Positions 47,583 to 57,263 are shown, counted from the stretch's first letter. The stretch is 64,000 nucleotides of DNA from Pseudoxanthomonas helianthi (GCF_017939625.1 NZ_JAGKTC010000001.1:1086519-1150518); one strand, 5' to 3'. The notes: a model not told the origin generated them from the sequence alone. Numbers and translations: made by a program.

Positions 47583-48784
47583 AACTGGTTTCTCAGTTTG
47601 ATCAGAAGGGAAATGCGGTCTCGGAAAGCGGGTTTGTCGTGCGACGGGGGCGTTTGCAACGCCTGCAATACGGCGCTCGGCGCGACTTGCAGACGCCTGG
47701 CGATGGCATCGGCCTGCGCCTCGCCGGTCAACGCGGCGGCGAGCGGATCGCGGCGGCGCAGGCGCGACAGGAAGGCCTCGCGCACCGCCACGTACAACAT
47801 CGCGCCCTTGCCGTAGCGGAACAGCAGGTCGCCGCTGGCGCGCACGTGTTCCAGCAACGAGCGCCGTTCCGCCGCCGGCGCCGGTCGCAGCGGGCCGAAG
47901 CGCTGCGTGCGCAGCCACAACCATGCGCACAGGGCCAGCGCCAACGGCAACCACACCATCCAGCCGCGGGTGAACACGACCCGCCACAGCGAGGGCATCT
48001 GCGCGGCGTAGACCAAGTGCATGGCGCCGTCGCCGTAGTTCGGCGCCAGCACTTGCCGCGCCAGCGCCACATGGGTGGCCTCGCGCAGGCCTTCGCCGCG
48101 TCCGCCGCCGCCGAACAGGCCGGCCAGCCCACCGGGCGCGTTGCCATTGGTCAGGAAATCGAAATCGGCGAGCACGTCGACATGGCCTTCGCCCCAACCC
48201 TGCCGCGCATACACGTAGCCGTTCTTCAGATCGCCCCAAGCCAGTTCCGGCACTTCATCCTCGACGAAGGTGAAGCGCTGGCTGCCGCAGAATTCGACGT
48301 GCGGCTTCTCGCCTTCGACCTGGAACGGCATGCACTCGCGGCTGCCCTCCTCGCCTTCGAGCACCACACCGAGTTCGTCGAACAGCGCGATGGCCACATC
48401 GTTGTTGCCGTCGCGCCAGCCCGGCGTGCGCACGACCAGGTGGCCGCCGGCTTCGACCCAGTCCAGCACGCGATCCACTTCCGGCGGCGACAGGCTGCGC
48501 GGGTCGCTGTAGAGCAGCAGGGTGTCGCGGGCGCCCAGGGCATGCGCGGCCAGGTTCAGGCGTTGGCGCGAATCGACGCGGATGCCGTCGGCCTGCAACG
48601 ATTTCTTCAGCGCGTACAGCGGGTTGTATGCGGCTTCGCCGCGCGGCGGCAGGTCGAATTCGCGCTCGACGCGATGGAAGTTGTGCAGGAACCAGGCGAT
48701 GGCCACGAACGCCACCGCCGCCACGGCGAACAGGACCAGGCCGACGCGCGCGCCGCGCGTGCTGCTCTTCGCCGCGGCGTTCAT
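47579..48784 (-). CDS. DUF4350 membrane protein
   Basis: A 401-residue protein: one N-terminal helix ([20 protein letters not shown]), an extracytoplasmic domain (about 45-280) with [18 protein letters not shown] and the DUF4350 feature LVVRTPGW, a second helix ([14 protein letters not shown], about 290) and a helical cytosolic tail. DUF4350 is a usual companion of MoxR and DUF58. It overlaps both neighbours by 4 nt. Confidence 0.85.
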
Positions 48785-50382
48785 GCGGCCCACCCATAGC
48801 GTTGCTGCAGCTGGCCGAGCAGGGTTTCGAATTCGTCTTCCTCCGGCAAGCGCTGCGCGTAGGCGGCGTATTGCCAGACCTTGACCACGCGGGCGAACAG
48901 GCTGCGGTCGTCGGCGTCGGGCATGCGCCGCGACGCGCGCAGGCATTCGGATTCGGTCGCGCCCGGCGGCAGCACGACGTCGGCGCGCGCTGCCATGCTG
49001 TCGACGCTGGCGCGATACAGCAGGGCCAACGCATGGCGCGGCCGGCCTTCGCGCCACAGCCGGCGCGCGGCGGCAACGACGTTCTCCGGCAACACGTCCG
49101 GAAGCGGCATCGCCTCGACTTCGACCTTGCCTTGCGCTTCGACCGCACTGCGCCGCAACGAGCCGCGCATCCACGGCCACCAGCGCGGCGCGGTGGCCAG
49201 CAATACCAGCACCAGGATGCCGAGGATGATCCACAGGCCCCATTCGCCGACCAGGGCGAAGAACTGGGCGATGCCCGCCATCCAGGAGAAATCCGGTGCC
49301 TTGCGCGGATCGGCAGGCCGATCGAAGGTACGCCGCCGCTCCCAGCTGGTCTGCTTGCGCTTGCCGTTGAGCAGCGGGTCGGCATAGGCGCGGTCCACCG
49401 CCTTGCGGAACCTGGCATCGTAGACGCGTTGTTCGCCGAACACGCTGGCCGGCGTCGCCGCGTCTTCCGGCTTCTTTCCATCCACGACCTGGACGGCGGC
49501 GTCCTGCTGCGTCCGCACGGGCGCGGCATTGGGCGGCAGCGGATCGCTGTCCTGCGCACGTGCGGGCAAGGCGAATGCGCCGGTCACGGCCAGCAGCACG
49601 GCGAAGGTCATCGATGCGGCGCGCAGGCGTTCGCGCAAGCGGCGGAACGCGATCTCGACGTCCCAGGCCTCGATCTGGGTGCGGCGATTCAGATACAGGC
49701 CGAAGCCGGCGCCGATGTAGAACGGTTCGACCACGCTACGTGCCAGCCAGGCGATCGCGTTCAGGCCCAGGCTGGCCCACCACGGCGTCTGCTCGCCGAT
49801 CAGCGCCCAGCCGGCGCGCACGGTTTCCGGCAGTTCGTCGATCGGTACGAACATCAGGATCGCGGCGATGATGCCGAGGTTCAGCGCGGCCTCGAAGCAC
49901 AGGCAGACCAGGCCCAGCAGCGCGGCATTGCCGTATACCGCGCCGCCGAGCACGCGGCGGCGTTCGCGCAGGCGCTCGCCATCGACGCCCTCCAGCAGGT
50001 CGATCGGCAGGTACAGCGCGCGGGCGAAGCTGAAACGCCGCCAGGTGAGGTAATGCAGCAGCGGCTTCCAGCCCCAGCGCGCCTGCGCCGCCAGCGTTTC
50101 GCGCAGGGTCGGGACGTTGCCGAAGGTCGCGCGCGAGATCACGTACAGCGGGATGCGGTCGAACAACGGCTTCAACCACCACATCGCCACGCCGGCCAGC
50201 CACATCGCATCCAGCGCCCATGCGGCGAGGTTGAGCAATGCGAACAGCGGCAGACTCAGCAGCAACCAGGGTTTCCAGATCGCGGCTGCGTGTCGGCGCA
50301 CCAGCGCGGTGCCCAGCTCCACCGCTTCCCACGGCGAACGCGCGCGCAGGTTGACGGTCAGCTGGTCAAGGCGCATCGGCAT
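48781..50382 (-). CDS. Membrane protein with C-terminal DUF4129
   Basis: A 533-residue protein. The first 250 residues carry about five helices and resemble membrane-embedded YckC/DUF975-like proteins. A helix near 350 (WGLWIILGILVLVLLA) precedes a cytosolic DUF4129 domain (AARRLWREGRPRHALALLYRASVDSMAA ... VWQYAAYAQRLP). DUF4129 is related to transglutaminase-linked regions in MoxR clusters. The start overlaps the end of the SpoIIM-like gene by 17 nt; an ATG two codons later is an alternative. Confidence 0.82.
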   Translation of the reverse strand: MPMRLDQLTVNLRARSPWEAVELGTALVRRHAAAIWKPWLLLSLPLFALLNLAAWALDAMWLAGVAMWWLKPLFDRIPLYVISRATFGNVPTLRETLAAQARWGWKPLLHYLTWRRFSFARALYLPIDLLEGVDGERLRERRRVLGGAVYGNAALLGLVCLCFEAALNLGIIAAILMFVPIDELPETVRAGWALIGEQTPWWASLGLNAIAWLARSVVEPFYIGAGFGLYLNRRTQIEAWDVEIAFRRLRERLRAASMTFAVLLAVTGAFALPARAQDSDPLPPNAAPVRTQQDAAVQVVDGKKPEDAATPASVFGEQRVYDARFRKAVDRAYADPLLNGKRKQTSWERRRTFDRPADPRKAPDFSWMAGIAQFFALVGEWGLWIILGILVLVLLATAPRWWPWMRGSLRRSAVEAQGKVEVEAMPLPDVLPENVVAAARRLWREGRPRHALALLYRASVDSMAARADVVLPPGATESECLRASRRMPDADDRSLFARVVKVWQYAAYAQRLPEEDEFETLLGQLQQRYGWAA

Positions 50383-51484
50383 GCCCCGTCAAACTTTCCT
50401 GCAGCCGTCCATGGCGGGACATCCCGGCTTGCGGATCGTCCTGCCCGGCCATCCCTGGCCGGGCGCTCGGCATGACGGCGCGGCCATGCCGCGCCAGCAC
50501 GTCATGGCCTCGCCCTCCGAAGAACAGCCACGCCAGCACCAATGTCCACAACACTGCGGACACCGAATACTTGACGACGGCCGGAATCGAACCGATCGAC
50601 GACCAGAACGCCTCGATGAAGGCCGCGACCAGCAGCATCATCGCCACGCCGAGGCATAGCTTCGCGCCCTTGACGCCGGCCACGCGCAGCGATTCGCCGC
50701 GGGTCAGCCGCCCCGGCGCGATCAGGCCCAACCCCAGGCGCATGCCGGCGCCGCCTGCGATCACGATCGCGGTCAGTTCGAACGGCGCATGCCCGCAGAC
50801 GAAGCGCCACAGCGGGTCGCCGTAGCCGATCTGCTGCAGGTGGCCGAACACCGCGCCGATGCTCACGCCATTGAATATCAGCACCAGGATCGCGCCGATG
50901 CCGAATACCAATCCGCTGGCGAAGGTGCGCAGGCCGATGCTGATGTTGTTCATGATGTACACGCCGAACATGTACCAGTCGCTCTGGCTGTCGCGGCCGA
51001 GCTTGTGCGACGGGCTTTCGGGGTCGTACATCTGTTCCATCTGCGCGACCTGCACCGGATCCATCAGGCCGTGGATCAGCTCGGGCTGGAACTGCAGCAA
51101 CACGAAGAAGCCGACCAGCGGCAACGCAAACAGCGCCAGCGCGGCCCACATGCAACCGGGTTCGCTGCGCACCAGGCGCGGGAACTCGGCCAGCACGAAT
51201 TCCAGCGCGCGCCGCCAGCGCGGCGGCGGGGTGCGGTACAGCAGGTTGTGGCCGCGCTGCATCAGTTCCTGCAGGCGCGCGGTGACCACCGGGCTGTAGC
51301 CGCGGCGGCGGGCGAGGGCGAGTTGCTGGCACAGGCGGCGGTAGCGCTGCGGGATCTGTTCGTCGCCGAGTTCGCCGCTGTTGCGCTCGCCACGGGCGAT
51401 GCGGGCGTCGCCGCGGGTCTGCAGCCATTGTTCGAAGGCCTGCCATTCGGCCTGGTGGCGGGCGACGAATTGTTCCTGTTTCAT
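50366..51484 (-). CDS. Stage II sporulation protein M (SpoIIM)-like membrane protein
   Basis: A 372-residue protein with a cytosolic N-terminus (MKQEQFVARHQAEWQAFEQWL) and about five helices from residue 110 (ALALFALPLVGFFVLLQF, FASGLVFGIGAILVLIFNGVSIGAVFG, FELTAIVIAGGAGMRLGLGL). The NNISIGLRTFASGL and GHAPFELTAI blocks are those of the SpoIIM/DUF95 family. The organism is not a sporulator; the gene is a standard member of MoxR clusters. It overlaps the RDD gene by 4 nt. Confidence 0.88.
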   Translation of the reverse strand: MKQEQFVARHQAEWQAFEQWLQTRGDARIARGERNSGELGDEQIPQRYRRLCQQLALARRRGYSPVVTARLQELMQRGHNLLYRTPPPRWRRALEFVLAEFPRLVRSEPGCMWAALALFALPLVGFFVLLQFQPELIHGLMDPVQVAQMEQMYDPESPSHKLGRDSQSDWYMFGVYIMNNISIGLRTFASGLVFGIGAILVLIFNGVSIGAVFGHLQQIGYGDPLWRFVCGHAPFELTAIVIAGGAGMRLGLGLIAPGRLTRGESLRVAGVKGAKLCLGVAMMLLVAAFIEAFWSSIGSIPAVVKYSVSAVLWTLVLAWLFFGGRGHDVLARHGRAVMPSARPGMAGQDDPQAGMSRHGRLQESLTGHADAP

Positions 51485-52161
51485 CGCCGCCCCAGCAACC
51501 AGTTCGCCATGCCGTAGAGGCGCAATACGCCGGCTTGGCCGCGTGCGCGGGTCAGCGGTTCGACGATGTCGGCCAGTTCGGCCTGGCGCGATGGGGTCAG
51601 CAGCGGCGCGCGTTCGCCGAAAGCGACGATGGCCGCCTGTTCGGCCGGGCGCAGTCCGGTCGGTGGCGCCAGCACTGCATTGGCCGGCGCCGGCAGCGCG
51701 TCGCGCTCGCGTTCGTTGTGCACCACCAGGGTGCCCGCGACCAGGTCGCCGAGGCGGCGGCCATGGCGATCCACGAGGCAGGACACCAGTCCGACCGCAT
51801 AGCCGAACGGCAGCATGTCCACGGTGCGCAGCAGGTTGCGGGTGATCGCCGCCAGCCAGCCGACCGGCGCACCGTCGGCGGCCACCACACGCAGCGACAT
51901 CGCCTTCTTGCCGACGGTCTGCCCGTTCCACAGCGCCTCCAGCACGATGGGATAGGCCCAGTACACGGCGAACATCACAATCAGGTTGGCGCCGGCGCCC
52001 ATGCCGCCAAGCAGGCCGAGGATCATGCCGGCGACCATCAGCACGCCCATGCGCACGCACAGGTCGATGGCCCAAGCCACCGCGCGGGGCACGGGACCGG
52101 CGGCGGGCAGGTGCAGGGCCACGCCTTCGGGCGTGACCACTTCGCGGTAGGTGTCCAGCAT
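51481..52161 (-). CDS. RDD family membrane protein
   Basis: A 226-residue protein, first gene of the MoxR cluster. The RDD pattern is seen in PRAVAWAIDLCVRMGVL (here A-I-D in place of RDD), GQTVGKKAMSLRVV and RNLLRTVDMLPFGYAVGLV. Three helices, then a cytosolic C-terminal 70 residues. RDD proteins may be ion transporters or membrane scaffolds. Promoter presumably in 52162-52311. Confidence 0.88.
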   Translation of the reverse strand: MLDTYREVVTPEGVALHLPAAGPVPRAVAWAIDLCVRMGVLMVAGMILGLLGGMGAGANLIVMFAVYWAYPIVLEALWNGQTVGKKAMSLRVVAADGAPVGWLAAITRNLLRTVDMLPFGYAVGLVSCLVDRHGRRLGDLVAGTLVVHNERERDALPAPANAVLAPPTGLRPAEQAAIVAFGERAPLLTPSRQAELADIVEPLTRARGQAGVLRLYGMANWLLGRR

Positions 52162-52298
52162 CAGCCGCTCACCTGCGCAGGCGGCGTAGCGATTGCGTTC
52201 CGGCCATCCTGCCGGAGTTCCTGCGGGCGCGGCATGCGCGGTTTCCGAAGATTCCCTGCGCCGACTTTAACCGCCGCGCCCGGGCTTGCCCAGCCCGC

Positions 52299-52312
52299 TA
52301 GACTGGCCCGCA
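52299..52312 (+). promoter_or_regulatory. -10 element placed 7 nt before the YkgJ-like start
   Basis: TAGACT (52299-52304), seven nt GGCCCGC, ATG at 52312. No ribosome site; suggests a leaderless mRNA. Confidence 0.45.
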
Positions 52313-52581
52313 TGAGCGCGACGTTTTCCTGCCGCGGCGGCTGCGGCGCGTGCTGCATCGCGCCGTCGATCCATTCGCCGATCCCCGGCATGCCGCAGGG
52401 CAAACCGGCCGGCGTGCGTTGCGTGCAACTGGACGAAGCCGACCGCTGCCGGTTGTTCGGCCGGCCGGAACGGCCCGCGTTCTGCGCGTCGCTGAAACCG
52501 GGTCCGGAGATGTGCGGCCACTCGCGCGAGGAGGCGCTGGCGATCCTCGCCGCGCTGGAAACCGCGACGCGGCCCGACTGA
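52312..52581 (+). CDS. YkgJ family cysteine-cluster protein
   Basis: An 89-residue protein with CRGGCGACC at residues 7-15, then CVQLDEADRCRLF and FCASL: a Cys-rich metal site typical of the YkgJ/Fe-S or zinc cluster family. Function unknown. The NGSIP-like PGMPQGKPAGVRC segment is also conserved in the family. Confidence 0.87.
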   Translation: MSATFSCRGGCGACCIAPSIHSPIPGMPQGKPAGVRCVQLDEADRCRLFGRPERPAFCASLKPGPEMCGHSREEALAILAALETATRPD

Positions 52582-52594
52582 CCGGCCGGCTTTT

Positions 52595-52700
52595 GTGGGA
52601 GCGAGCTTGCTCGCGAATGCTTCTGGTATCGCAAGGCAGCCCCCTATTTCGACTCCAGGGCCCGGAAGGCAAAAGCATTCGCGAGCAAGCTCGCTCCCAC
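52595..52700. repeat. REP pair with perfect 28-bp arms
   Basis: GTGGGAGCGAGCTTGCTCGC... (52595-52622) and its exact complement (52673-52700), converging between two genes. Confidence 0.92.
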
Positions 52701-52708
52701 CACGGTGG

Positions 52709-53248
52709 CTATCCCGCCTGCAGGTACTCGTCCTTCAGCTTCACGTAGTGCTTGGCCGAGTAGTACAGGGCGTCGATCTCCGCGTCGCTTAGCCTGCGCG
52801 CGAACTTGGCCGGGCTGCCCAGCCACATCTCGCCGCTGCCGACCACCTTGCCCGGGGCGATCAGCGCGCCGGCGCCGACGAAGGCGTGCTTCTGCACCAC
52901 CGCGCCGTCCAGCACGATCGCGCCCATGCCGATCAGCACCGCGTCCTCGATGCGGCAGGCGTGGACGATGGCCTGGTGGCCGATGGTCACGTCCTCGCCG
53001 ATCACCGTGGCGAAGCCGCCCAGCTTGGCGTGCGGACCGTCGTGGCTGACGTGGACGATGGTGCCGTCCTGCACGTTGGTGCGCGCGCCGATGCGGATGA
53101 AGTTGACGTCGCCGCGGATCACCGTGCCCGGCCATACCGAAACGTCGTCTCCCAGCACCACGTCGCCGATCACGGTGGACGCCGGATCGACGTAGGCGCG
53201 CTGGCCAAGGGTGGGAAAACGGCCGAGATGGGGGCGCAGAGAGGTCAT
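52709..53248 (-). CDS. Gamma-class carbonic anhydrase-like hexapeptide protein
   Basis: A 179-residue trimeric left-handed beta-helix protein. Hexapeptide repeats (VIGDVVLGDDVSVWPGTVIRGDVNFIRIG) include the conserved ARTNVQDGTIVHV and the zinc histidines in HVSHDG and TIGHQAIVHAC. Close to YrdA/CaiE-type gamma-carbonic anhydrases, which hydrate CO2 or are inactive homologues. I start at 53248 (MTSLRPHLG); upstream frame is not convincing. Ends just before a REP arm. Confidence 0.92.
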   Translation of the reverse strand: MTSLRPHLGRFPTLGQRAYVDPASTVIGDVVLGDDVSVWPGTVIRGDVNFIRIGARTNVQDGTIVHVSHDGPHAKLGGFATVIGEDVTIGHQAIVHACRIEDAVLIGMGAIVLDGAVVQKHAFVGAGALIAPGKVVGSGEMWLGSPAKFARRLSDAEIDALYYSAKHYVKLKDEYLQAG

Positions 53249-53296
53249 GGTCGCGTTGGCGCGGCAGGTTCGCGGAAAAACCGCATCGTACAGGAC

Positions 53297-53310
53297 TAGA
53301 CTCCGGCGTA
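53297..53310 (+). promoter_or_regulatory. -10 element placed 7 nt before the aldehyde dehydrogenase start
   Basis: TAGACT (53297-53302), seven nt CCGGCGT, ATG at 53310. Same arrangement as at 52299. Confidence 0.45.
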
Positions 53311-54719
53311 TGGACATGAACGCCGCGACCCCCGTCTCCGAATTGCGCCCCACTTTCGACCGCCTGCGCACCGCATGGCAGGCCCAACGCCCCGACCGCG
53401 CCCAGCGCAGCGCCGACCTGTTGCGCCTGCGCGAGGTGCTGAAGCGGCGGTTGGACGATATGGCGCAGACCATCGCCGCCGATTTCGGCCACCGCTCGCT
53501 GCACGAATCGCGCATCGCCGACGGCATGACCGTGCTCAACGAGATCGACCACCTGCGCAAGCACCTGCGCGGCTGGATGAAGCCGAAGCGCGTCGGGGTC
53601 GGCTGGCGCTTCCTGCCGGCACGCGCGGAAATCCGTCCCGAACCGGTCGGTGTGGTCGGCGTCATCGCGCCATGGAACTACCCGGTCAACCTAGCGCTGA
53701 TTCCGCTGGCCACCGCGATCGCCGCCGGCAACCACGTCTACCTGAAACCGTCGGAGCACACGCCACGCACTAGCGCCTTCCTGCGCGAACTGCTGGCCGA
53801 AGTGTTTCCCGAAGACCGCGTCGCCGTCGCCGAAGGCGGCGCGGACGTGGCGGCTGCGTTCGCCGCGTTGCCGTTCGACCACCTCGTGTTCACCGGCTCC
53901 ACCGCGGTCGGGCGCAAGGTGATGGCCGCCGCCGCGCCGAACCTGACCCCGGTGACGCTGGAACTGGGCGGCAAGTCGCCGGCCATCGTCTGCGACGACT
54001 ACCCGGTGGAACAGGCCGCGGCGCGCTTGGCCACCGGCAAGTGGTTCAACGGCGGCCAGACCTGCATCGCGCCGGATTACGTATTGGTCGGCGCCGCGCG
54101 CCGCGACGCGTTGGTGCAGGCGCTGCGCGAACAGGTGAAGTCGCGCTACGGCGAGGGTTTCGCCAATGCCGGCGACTACAGCCGCATCGTCAACGATGGC
54201 CAATACGCGCGCCTGCAGGGCTACGTGGACGATGCGCGCGCGCGCGGACTGGAAGTGATCGCGCTGGGCCCGGCCGATCCGGCGCAACGCCTGTTCCCGC
54301 CGACTCTGGTGCTGGAACCGGGCGACGACGCCAAGGTGATGCAGGAGGAAATCTTCGGCCCGGTATTCCCGATCCGCAGCGTGAAGTCGCTCGACGAGGC
54401 CATCGCCTACGTCAACGCGCACGACCGCCCACTGGCGCTGTATCCCTTCAGCCACGACCGGGCTAGCGTCGAGAAGATCCTGCGCAGCACCCTGGCCGGC
54501 GGCATTTCGGTCAACGACACGCTGTTCCACTTCGCCATCAGCGGCCTGCCCTTCGGGGGGATCGGGCCCAGCGGCATGGGCGCCTACCACGGCCGCGCCG
54601 GCTTCGATGCGATGAGCAAGGCGTTGCCGATCCTGTGGCAGGCGCGGCGCACCGGGGGCGACCTGCTCAAGCCGCCGTACAAGAAGGCGCAGTGGTTGAT
54701 CGACTTGATCGTGCGGTAA
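53310..54719 (+). CDS. Aldehyde dehydrogenase (coniferyl-aldehyde dehydrogenase type)
   Basis: A 469-residue NAD(P)-dependent enzyme. VTLELGGKSPAIV holds the catalytic Glu and NGGQTCIAPDY the catalytic Cys. The NAD site has IAPWNYPVNL and FTGSTAVGRKV. Length and the C-terminal GGISVNDTLFHFAISGLPFGGIGPSGMGAYHGR fit the class-3/coniferyl aldehyde dehydrogenase branch with a hydrophobic tail (KKAQWLIDLIV). The precise substrate is not clear. The ATG at 53310 is preferred to in-frame upstream sites. Confidence 0.9.
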   Translation: MDMNAATPVSELRPTFDRLRTAWQAQRPDRAQRSADLLRLREVLKRRLDDMAQTIAADFGHRSLHESRIADGMTVLNEIDHLRKHLRGWMKPKRVGVGWRFLPARAEIRPEPVGVVGVIAPWNYPVNLALIPLATAIAAGNHVYLKPSEHTPRTSAFLRELLAEVFPEDRVAVAEGGADVAAAFAALPFDHLVFTGSTAVGRKVMAAAAPNLTPVTLELGGKSPAIVCDDYPVEQAAARLATGKWFNGGQTCIAPDYVLVGAARRDALVQALREQVKSRYGEGFANAGDYSRIVNDGQYARLQGYVDDARARGLEVIALGPADPAQRLFPPTLVLEPGDDAKVMQEEIFGPVFPIRSVKSLDEAIAYVNAHDRPLALYPFSHDRASVEKILRSTLAGGISVNDTLFHFAISGLPFGGIGPSGMGAYHGRAGFDAMSKALPILWQARRTGGDLLKPPYKKAQWLIDLIVR

Positions 54720-54736
54720 TCACGACGATGCTTGCC

Positions 54737-54826
54737 GTGGGAGCGGTTGCGGCAGCAAACCGGTGAGTCGCGCAGGGCTCCGGTCGCAGCGCCACGAAAG
54801 GCGTTCGCGACTCACGTCGCTCCCAC
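54737..54826. repeat. Diverged REP pair before xthA
   Basis: GTGGGAGCGGTTGCGGCAGC (from 54737) and the opposed GCGACTCACGTCGCTCCCAC (to 54826) of the GTGGGAGCG family; arms are only partly complementary, so they may be two independent insertions. Confidence 0.65.
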
Positions 54827-54839
54827 GTCGGGTTTTGGA

Positions 54840-54853
54840 TAGCATTGGCGCCA
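54840..54853 (+). promoter_or_regulatory. -10 element placed 7 nt before xthA
   Basis: TAGCAT (54840-54845), seven nt TGGCGCC, ATG at 54853. Confidence 0.4.
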
Positions 54854-55623
54854 TGAAAATCGCCAGCTGGAACGTCAATTCGCTCAACGTGCGCCTGCCG
54901 CACCTGGAACAGTGGCTGCGCGATTTCGCGCCGGACGTGGTCGGCCTGCAGGAAACCAAGCTGGAGGACCACAAGTTCCCCGACACGGTGCTGGCCGGCC
55001 TGGGTTACCGCAGCGTGTTCGCCGGGCAGAAGACCTACAACGGCGTGGCCATCCTCGCCCGCGAAGCGCCGCTCGACGTGCAGGTCGGCATTCCCGGTTT
55101 CGAGGACGAACAGAAGCGCGTCATCGCCGCCACCGTCAACGGCGTGCGCATCGTCAACCTGTACGTGGTCAACGGCCAGGACGTGGGCACCGAGAAGTAC
55201 AGCTACAAGCTGCGCTGGCTGGACGCGGTGCATGGCTGGCTGGCCGGCGAGCTGCAGCGCCATCCGCAACTGGTGGTGATGGGCGACTTCAACATCGCGC
55301 CGGACGATCGCGACGTGTTCGACGCCAAGGTCTGGAACGACAACCACATCCTGACCTCCGCCGCCGAGCGCGACGCGCTGAAGCGCCTGTACGCGCTGGG
55401 CCTGCACGACGCGTTCCGCCTGCACAGCGACGAGGCCGGCATCTTCAGCTGGTGGGATTACCGGATGGGCGGGCTGCGCCGCAACCTGGGGCTGCGCATC
55501 GACCTGACCCTGGTGTCCGACGCACTGCGTGACCGCGCGGCGGAATCGGGCATCGACCGCGAACCACGCACCTGGGAGCGCCCCAGCGACCACGCGCCGG
55601 CCTGGGTGAGGCTGCACGCGTAG
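54853..55623 (+). CDS. xthA: Exodeoxyribonuclease III (AP endonuclease)
   Basis: A 256-residue base-excision repair enzyme that cuts 5' of abasic sites. It starts KIASWNVNSLNVRLPHLEQWL. Catalytic residues occur in LQETKLED (Glu), GDFNIAPDDRD (Asp, Asn) and the terminal RPSDHAPAWVRL (Asp-His). FSWWDYRMGG.. supports the ExoIII branch. Length equals the family's. Confidence 0.95.
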   Translation: MKIASWNVNSLNVRLPHLEQWLRDFAPDVVGLQETKLEDHKFPDTVLAGLGYRSVFAGQKTYNGVAILAREAPLDVQVGIPGFEDEQKRVIAATVNGVRIVNLYVVNGQDVGTEKYSYKLRWLDAVHGWLAGELQRHPQLVVMGDFNIAPDDRDVFDAKVWNDNHILTSAAERDALKRLYALGLHDAFRLHSDEAGIFSWWDYRMGGLRRNLGLRIDLTLVSDALRDRAAESGIDREPRTWERPSDHAPAWVRLHA

Positions 55624-55770
55624 CAAACATCGGCAGGCGCATGCTCTGCCGCGCCTGCGAACGCTCTGCAACCGAGGTGCGTGCGCAGGGTGAGCCCTGC
55701 CGGCGCGATTCGTTCGGCAAGCGATGGCGGGCCAGGGCCCGCCCTACGCTTCCATGAAGAGGGACGACCC

Positions 55771-56145
55771 ATGACCGCAACCAACAAGGACAGGGCGCTG
55801 GAATTCCTTCGCCTGGTCACCGCTGGCGAGATCGATCGCGCTTACGACAGCTACGTCGCCGCCGGCATGCGCCACCACAACGCCTATTTCCCTGCGGGCG
55901 CCGAGGCCTTGCGCGAAGCGATGAAGGCCGCGCACGTGCAACAGCCCGACAAGATCTTCGAAGTGAAGCAGGCCATCGCCGAGGGCGACCGCGTCGCGGT
56001 GCATTCGCACCTGCGCTTCAAGCCGGAAGACCCGGGCCTCGCGGTGGTGCACATCCTCCGCTTCGAAGCGGGCCGGATCGTCGAGATGTGGGATCTGGGC
56101 ATGCCGGTGCCCGCGCAATCGCCGAATGTGGACGGCCTGTTCTGA
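55771..56145 (+). CDS. SnoaL-like (NTF2-fold) protein
   Basis: A 124-residue alpha+beta barrel protein. NKDRALEFLRLVTAGEIDRAYDSYVAAGMRHHNAYFPAG and VVHILRFEAGRIVEMWDLG are characteristic of SnoaL-like polyketide-cyclase-related proteins, mostly of unknown activity. A GAGGG site precedes the ATG at 55771. A hairpin terminator follows. Confidence 0.85.
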   Translation: MTATNKDRALEFLRLVTAGEIDRAYDSYVAAGMRHHNAYFPAGAEALREAMKAAHVQQPDKIFEVKQAIAEGDRVAVHSHLRFKPEDPGLAVVHILRFEAGRIVEMWDLGMPVPAQSPNVDGLF

Positions 56146-56150
56146 CCAAA

Positions 56151-56178
56151 GCAAAGGCCCGGCGGACCGGGCCTTTGC
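56151..56178. terminator. Hairpin between convergent SnoaL-like and GlsB-type genes
   Basis: GCAAAGGCCCGG (56151-56162), loop CGGA, then its exact complement (56167-56178). Twelve pairs; the AAAG/CTTT base gives weak T-runs both ways. Confidence 0.7.
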
Positions 56179-56236
56179 ACGCCACGGGCCTTGGGTGCGT
56201 CTTCGCCTCAGCGCACGCGGCCGCAGCGGAAAACGT

Positions 56237-56494
56237 TCAGCGCGCCCTGCCGCGCGTGAACAGATTGACGATCAGCAGCAGGACGACGGCACCGACCAGC
56301 GCGGTGATCAGGTAACCGACCCAGCCTCCGCCCAGGCCGATGCCCAGCATCGGCAGCAGCCAACCGCCCAGGAATCCGCCGACGATGCCGACGACGATGT
56401 TCAGCAGGATGCCCTGCGAACCGTCGCGCTTCATCAGGATGCTGGCCAGCCAGCCCGCGATGCCACCCACGATCAATTGAATCAGCAAGTTCAT
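56237..56494 (-). CDS. GlsB/YeaQ/YmgE family stress-response membrane protein
   Basis: An 85-residue inner-membrane protein with three helices and the Gly-rich motif LIVGGIAGWLASILMKRDGSQGILLNIVVGIVGGFLGGWL of the transglycosylase-associated family. Role in acid or envelope stress is inferred from homologues. A GGAGACAT-type site precedes the ATG. Confidence 0.93.
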   Translation of the reverse strand: MNLLIQLIVGGIAGWLASILMKRDGSQGILLNIVVGIVGGFLGGWLLPMLGIGLGGGWVGYLITALVGAVVLLLIVNLFTRGRAR

Positions 56495-56618
56495 TCATGT
56501 CTCCTTTGCATGGATGTACGGCCCGCGAGGGCCTCATGAACAACGTTGGCGCGAAACCCTTGTTAAGCTGCGTGGGGCGCTTCCCTGCCGCGCCTTTGAT
56601 AGCCCCGAATCGCGACGA

Positions 56619-57263
56619 ATGCACACCGCACCGCAACAGCCCACGGCCGCCGTTCAAGATCGCGAATCCGCCTTCACCAAGATGGCTGCGGGCGAGCCCC
56701 ATCGCCAGTACGGCCCGGTCCGCCTCTGGCTGCGCCCGCACGCGCGCGGCGAACGCGGCGAGGCGCTAGCGGTCGGCCTGCTGTCCGCCGCGCTGGGCAC
56801 CGCATCGCTGGCCTGGCAGCGCGACGCGCACGGCCGGCCGCAACTGCAGGGCGCACACGCACATTTCGACGCCAACTGGAGCCACAGCGGCGACCTGCTG
56901 CTGGTCGCACTGGGCGAAGCGATCGAACTCGGCGTCGACCTGGAGCATCTGCGTCCGCGGCCGCGCGCGATGGAGCTGGCGCAACGCTTCTACCATCCCG
57001 ACGAAACCGCGCGCCTGCTGGCCCTGCCCGAGGAAGCGCGCGTGCCGTTCTTCGTGCGCCTGTGGTGCGCCAAGGAAGCGGTACTGAAAGCGCATGGCCA
57101 GGGCATTTCCTTCGGCCTGGAAAAGCTGGTGTTCGACGAACGCGACGGTGAATTGCGCCTGGTCGCCTGCGACTGCGCCTTGGGCCTGCCGGAAGACTGG
57201 CAGCTGCGCGAATGGGAACCGCAACCCGGCTATCGCGCCGCGCTGGCGTGGCGATCCGCGTGA
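56619..57263 (+). CDS. 4'-phosphopantetheinyl transferase (Sfp/Gsp-type)
   Basis: A 214-residue enzyme that attaches phosphopantetheine from CoA to acyl- or peptidyl-carrier proteins. The metal-binding motifs are GVDLEHLR (about 105-112) and [14 protein letters not shown] (about 150-163). The overall size is that of the two-domain Sfp type, so it probably serves secondary-metabolite synthases as well as fatty acids. No synthase gene is in the window. The start is uncertain: 56619 or the ATG at 56682. Confidence 0.87.
   Translation: MHTAPQQPTAAVQDRESAFTKMAAGEPHRQYGPVRLWLRPHARGERGEALAVGLLSAALGTASLAWQRDAHGRPQLQGAHAHFDANWSHSGDLLLVALGEAIELGVDLEHLRPRPRAMELAQRFYHPDETARLLALPEEARVPFFVRLWCAKEAVLKAHGQGISFGLEKLVFDERDGELRLVACDCALGLPEDWQLREWEPQPGYRAALAWRSA

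Noticed and set aside
56619-57263. Part of a polyketide or peptide synthase cluster
   Set aside because: Only the phosphopantetheinyl transferase is present; no carrier-protein or synthase gene lies in the window.
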